From contig NZ_JBFRFW010000007.1 of assembly GCF_052115025.1 (NCBI RefSeq), forward strand, positions 1 to 64,000: a stretch of DNA of 64,000 bases, read 5' to 3'. Source of the DNA: Bradyrhizobium_A sp052115025. GTDB lineage: Bacteria > Pseudomonadota > Alphaproteobacteria > Rhizobiales > Xanthobacteraceae. Shown here one piece after another: positions 62,100-64,000 of this stretch. Every line of letters begins with the position of its first letter. Position 1 is the stretch's first letter. The position numbers and the translations under genes were made by a program. The notes beneath the pieces are model-generated. The model made no database searches, was not told the origin of the DNA, and worked only from the letters and a program-made list of their open reading frames with translations.

Positions 62100-62915
62100 A
62101 TGCGCCTGACGCTGACCACCTGGAACATCAATTCGGTGCGCCTGCGCATCGAGCTGGTGGCGAGGTTCATCAAGACGGTCCGGCCGGACGTGCTGTGCCT
62201 GCAGGAAACCAAGTGTCCCGACGACGCCTTTCCGCTGAAGCGCTTCAAGCGCCTCGGCTATGAGCATGTCGCGCTGAACGGGCAGAAGGGCTATCACGGT
62301 GTCGCCATCGTCTCAAAGCTGCCGTTCGATTCGCGCGACGCCCGCAGCTTCTGCGGCAAGCTCGACGCCCGCCATGTCTCTGCGACCTTCGGCGCCGCCG
62401 CGGGCCTTGCCGCACCGCTGACGGTGCACAACTTCTATGTGCCGTCCGGCGGCGACATTCCCGACCCGGCGCAAAATCCGAAGTTCGCCCACAAGCTGTC
62501 GTTTCTCGACGAGATGCAGGCCTGCGATCCGCTGCATCCCTCGGCGACTGATCGCCACGTCCTGGTCGGCGATCTCAACGTCGCGCCGCACGAGCATGAC
62601 GTGTGGTCGCACAAGCAGTTGGTCGACGTCGTGTCGCACACCCCGATCGAGTGCGAGAAGCTGCTCGGCGTGCAGGCGCGCGGCCAGTGGATCGACGTCG
62701 CGCGGCAACGCATTGCGATGACGGAGAAGGTCTACACTTGGTGGAGTTATCGCGCCGCCGACTGGGTGGCGTCGAATCGCGGCCGCCGGCTCGATCACAT
62801 CTGGGTGTCCCAGGCGCTCGGCGACCGTGTCGGCGATTTTGCCATCACCAGCGCCGCGCGTGGCTGGGAGCGTCCATCCGATCATGTGCCGGTAAGCGCG
62901 ACGCTCGAGGTTTAG
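62100..62915 (+). CDS. xthA: Exodeoxyribonuclease III (AP endonuclease family)
   Basis: This 271-residue enzyme has the exonuclease III motifs: TTWNINSVRLRIELV with the metal Asn, LCLQETKCPDD with the catalytic Glu, HNFYVPSGGD, VGDLNVAPHEHDVW with the Asp/Asn pair, RRLDHIWVS and PSDHVPVSA with the final His. It cuts DNA at abasic sites and degrades 3' ends in base excision repair. It starts 30 bases after lolA. Confidence 0.93.
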   Translation: MRLTLTTWNINSVRLRIELVARFIKTVRPDVLCLQETKCPDDAFPLKRFKRLGYEHVALNGQKGYHGVAIVSKLPFDSRDARSFCGKLDARHVSATFGAAAGLAAPLTVHNFYVPSGGDIPDPAQNPKFAHKLSFLDEMQACDPLHPSATDRHVLVGDLNVAPHEHDVWSHKQLVDVVSHTPIECEKLLGVQARGQWIDVARQRIAMTEKVYTWWSYRAADWVASNRGRRLDHIWVSQALGDRVGDFAITSAARGWERPSDHVPVSATLEV

Positions 62916-63088
62916 CGGGGCAATGCTGTTGTTCTCCGATTGCGTCAGCGACCTGGCGATAGTTCGAAGCGAGGCTCGGTTGGATCAGCAATCGCAAGAT
63001 CAGGCGAGCCAGCGGCTATCTTCGCCGCCTGCGCCAGGCCGCGGGGAAGGTCGTCACCAGTGCGCGTCGCACGCCGGGCTTCCGCGGC

Positions 63089-63754
63089 TCACCCCGCATC
63101 GTCTCTGCGCGATGGTCGGCAGCCATTGACAAACAGGCGCACGGCCATACGGAGGCGCCGATCCTCGTCTTCGGCGCTTTCGCGAATGCCCATCAGTGCG
63201 AGACGCTGCGGAATACCGATCACCGAAATAAAGAATTGCTCGATCATCAGCTGCGGATGCTGAAGCTCGATCTCGCCGCGATCGGCATAGAATCGGAACA
63301 TGTGTTCGACGGGGCCGAGGGCGCGCTCGCGATTGCGCTCGACGAAGCGCTTTGCGATGTCGGGAAATTGCGGGGCGGACGATACGAATAGTCGATGCAG
63401 CGCAATCGCCTCCGGCTGCAGCGCCATGGTGACCCATTTCTGTCCGAATTCGTAGAGGTCGCGTTCGACGCCACGGTGCGACGGCTTGATGGCATGCAGC
63501 GTGTCTTCCAGACTGCCGAGGAAGCTATGCTCGGCAGCGGCGATGAACAGCTCGGCCTTGTCGCCATAGCGCGCATAGATGAATCGTTTCGCAACGCCGG
63601 CCTGCTTGGCGATCTCCTCGACTGAAGTCGCATCAAAGCCGCGCTCCAGGAACAGCCGCATCGCGGCTTCCAGAACCGTGCCAAGGCGCCGCTCGGCCTC
63701 CGCGCGGGTCGGACGCCCTCCGGGGCCGCGTTTGAATTCAGCAAGCTCTGTCAT
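63089..63754 (-). CDS. TetR family transcriptional regulator
   Basis: This 221-residue regulator has a TetR helix-turn-helix (about residues 15-65: TVLEAAMRLFLERGFDATSVEEIA, then VAKRFIYARYGDKAELF) and a TetR_C-type ligand domain with IEQFFISVIGIPQRL. It is divergent from a HlyD-type efflux gene with a perfect palindrome in the gap, so it is probably an efflux-pump repressor. The ATG at 63754 is chosen over 63805, which lies near the palindrome. Confidence 0.88.
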   Translation of the reverse strand: MTELAEFKRGPGGRPTRAEAERRLGTVLEAAMRLFLERGFDATSVEEIAKQAGVAKRFIYARYGDKAELFIAAAEHSFLGSLEDTLHAIKPSHRGVERDLYEFGQKWVTMALQPEAIALHRLFVSSAPQFPDIAKRFVERNRERALGPVEHMFRFYADRGEIELQHPQLMIEQFFISVIGIPQRLALMGIRESAEDEDRRLRMAVRLFVNGCRPSRRDDAG

Positions 63755-63773
63755 CCCAGCCGGTCCATCGGTG

Positions 63774-63801
63774 TTGTCATAGCACAGTTTTGGGCTATAA
63801 T
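63774..63801 (+). promoter_or_regulatory. Sigma-70-type promoter of the HlyD-type gene
   Basis: TTGTCA (63774-63779) and TATAAT (63796-63801) are separated by 16 bases and are close to consensus. They lie 40 bases upstream of the efflux gene start and touch the palindromic operator. Confidence 0.55.
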
Positions 63802-63823
63802 GCAACGATACCGTTTCGTTGCA
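63801..63823. promoter_or_regulatory. Candidate TetR operator
   Basis: There are two perfect eight-base arms, TGCAACGA and TCGTTGCA, with a seven-base centre, between the divergent TetR and HlyD-type genes. It overlaps the last base of the -10 box, a typical repressor position. Confidence 0.6.
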
Positions 63824-63840
63824 AACTATCGGGTGGTTCG

Positions 63841-64000
63841 ATGCGCGGCCGAGCGTTCATGTTTAGTGTCGTCCTGATTGCGATCGCCGTTGGGCTCGGC
63901 GTCTGGTGGTACCCGCGCGCGCCGGCTCGCATCGTTTGGCAGGGCTATGCCGAGGCCGATTATGTGAAAGTCGGCCCGACCCAGCAGGGCCTGCTGACAG
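63841..64000 (+). CDS. HlyD-family membrane fusion protein (N-terminal part)
   Basis: The frame begins MRGRAFMFSVVLIAIAVGLG, one membrane anchor, and then reads IVWQGYAEADYVKVGPTQQG, the typical strand before the lipoyl/hairpin region of HlyD- or EmrA/YbhG-type periplasmic adaptors. The window ends after 53 residues. It is likely the first gene of an efflux operon controlled by the TetR regulator to its left. Confidence 0.8.
   Translation, partial: MRGRAFMFSVVLIAIAVGLGVWWYPRAPARIVWQGYAEADYVKVGPTQQGLLT

Overview
The window is GC-rich chromosomal DNA from an alphaproteobacterium, most likely the Bradyrhizobium/Rhodopseudomonas/Afipia group (Nitrobacteraceae). The reasons are codon use, the aminotransferase-ftsK-lolA-xthA order at the right end, the many livKHMGF-type and polyamine-type ABC operons, and two families of short palindromic repeats between genes. 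The genus cannot be fixed from the sequence alone. I see no transposase, integrase, CRISPR array, rRNA or replication origin. One tRNA (Gly-GCC) is present.

Left part (1-8.1 kb): the tail of an unknown gene, a divergent MFS/AraC pair, then a DeoR regulator facing a LOG-family gene and a polyamine-type ABC operon (permease, ATPase, binding protein, permease). Two copies of an AT-rich motif flank the LOG gene and may be the DeoR operators.

Rearranged zone (7.6-14.5 kb): the 3' half of the second permease and a piece of a pyridoxamine-oxidase-like gene occur twice in direct orientation. One interval carries an XRE/MFS/SnoaL cassette. The other carries a lower-GC, three-gene cassette on the minus strand: a ThsB-like TIR protein, a caspase-like protease, and a 92-residue protein with a RyR-like motif. 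The TIR plus caspase pair matches the recently described type IV Thoeris anti-phage system. The third gene is not part of that description as I know it.

Middle (14.5-34 kb): a MocR/PdxR regulator, a two-component system with a small lipoprotein, an HxlR-controlled efflux/GST/SDR operon with four matching candidate operators, DUF4287 and TetR genes, and a gentisate catabolic locus (GntR regulator, gentisate dioxygenase, fumarylacetoacetate-hydrolase family enzyme, complete branched-chain-type ABC importer, flavin reductase).

34-45 kb: EamA exporter, a short malic enzyme, an S1/P1 nuclease, and a striking operon in which a catalase-like domain is fused to a LodA-type quinoprotein oxidase, followed by its LodB-type flavoprotein. 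An MFS gene next to a LysR regulator is broken by a one-base frameshift.

45-64 kb: tRNA-Gly, a YbbN-type thioredoxin, a Lon-N domain protein, a TetR/membrane protein pair sharing a palindromic operator, Trm112-like protein, UbiH-type hydroxylase, TesB, two separate glnK-amtB pairs around an ArsR/SRPBCC pair and a ClpP, then the aminotransferase-ftsK-lolA-xthA block, and finally a TetR regulator divergent from a truncated HlyD-type efflux gene.
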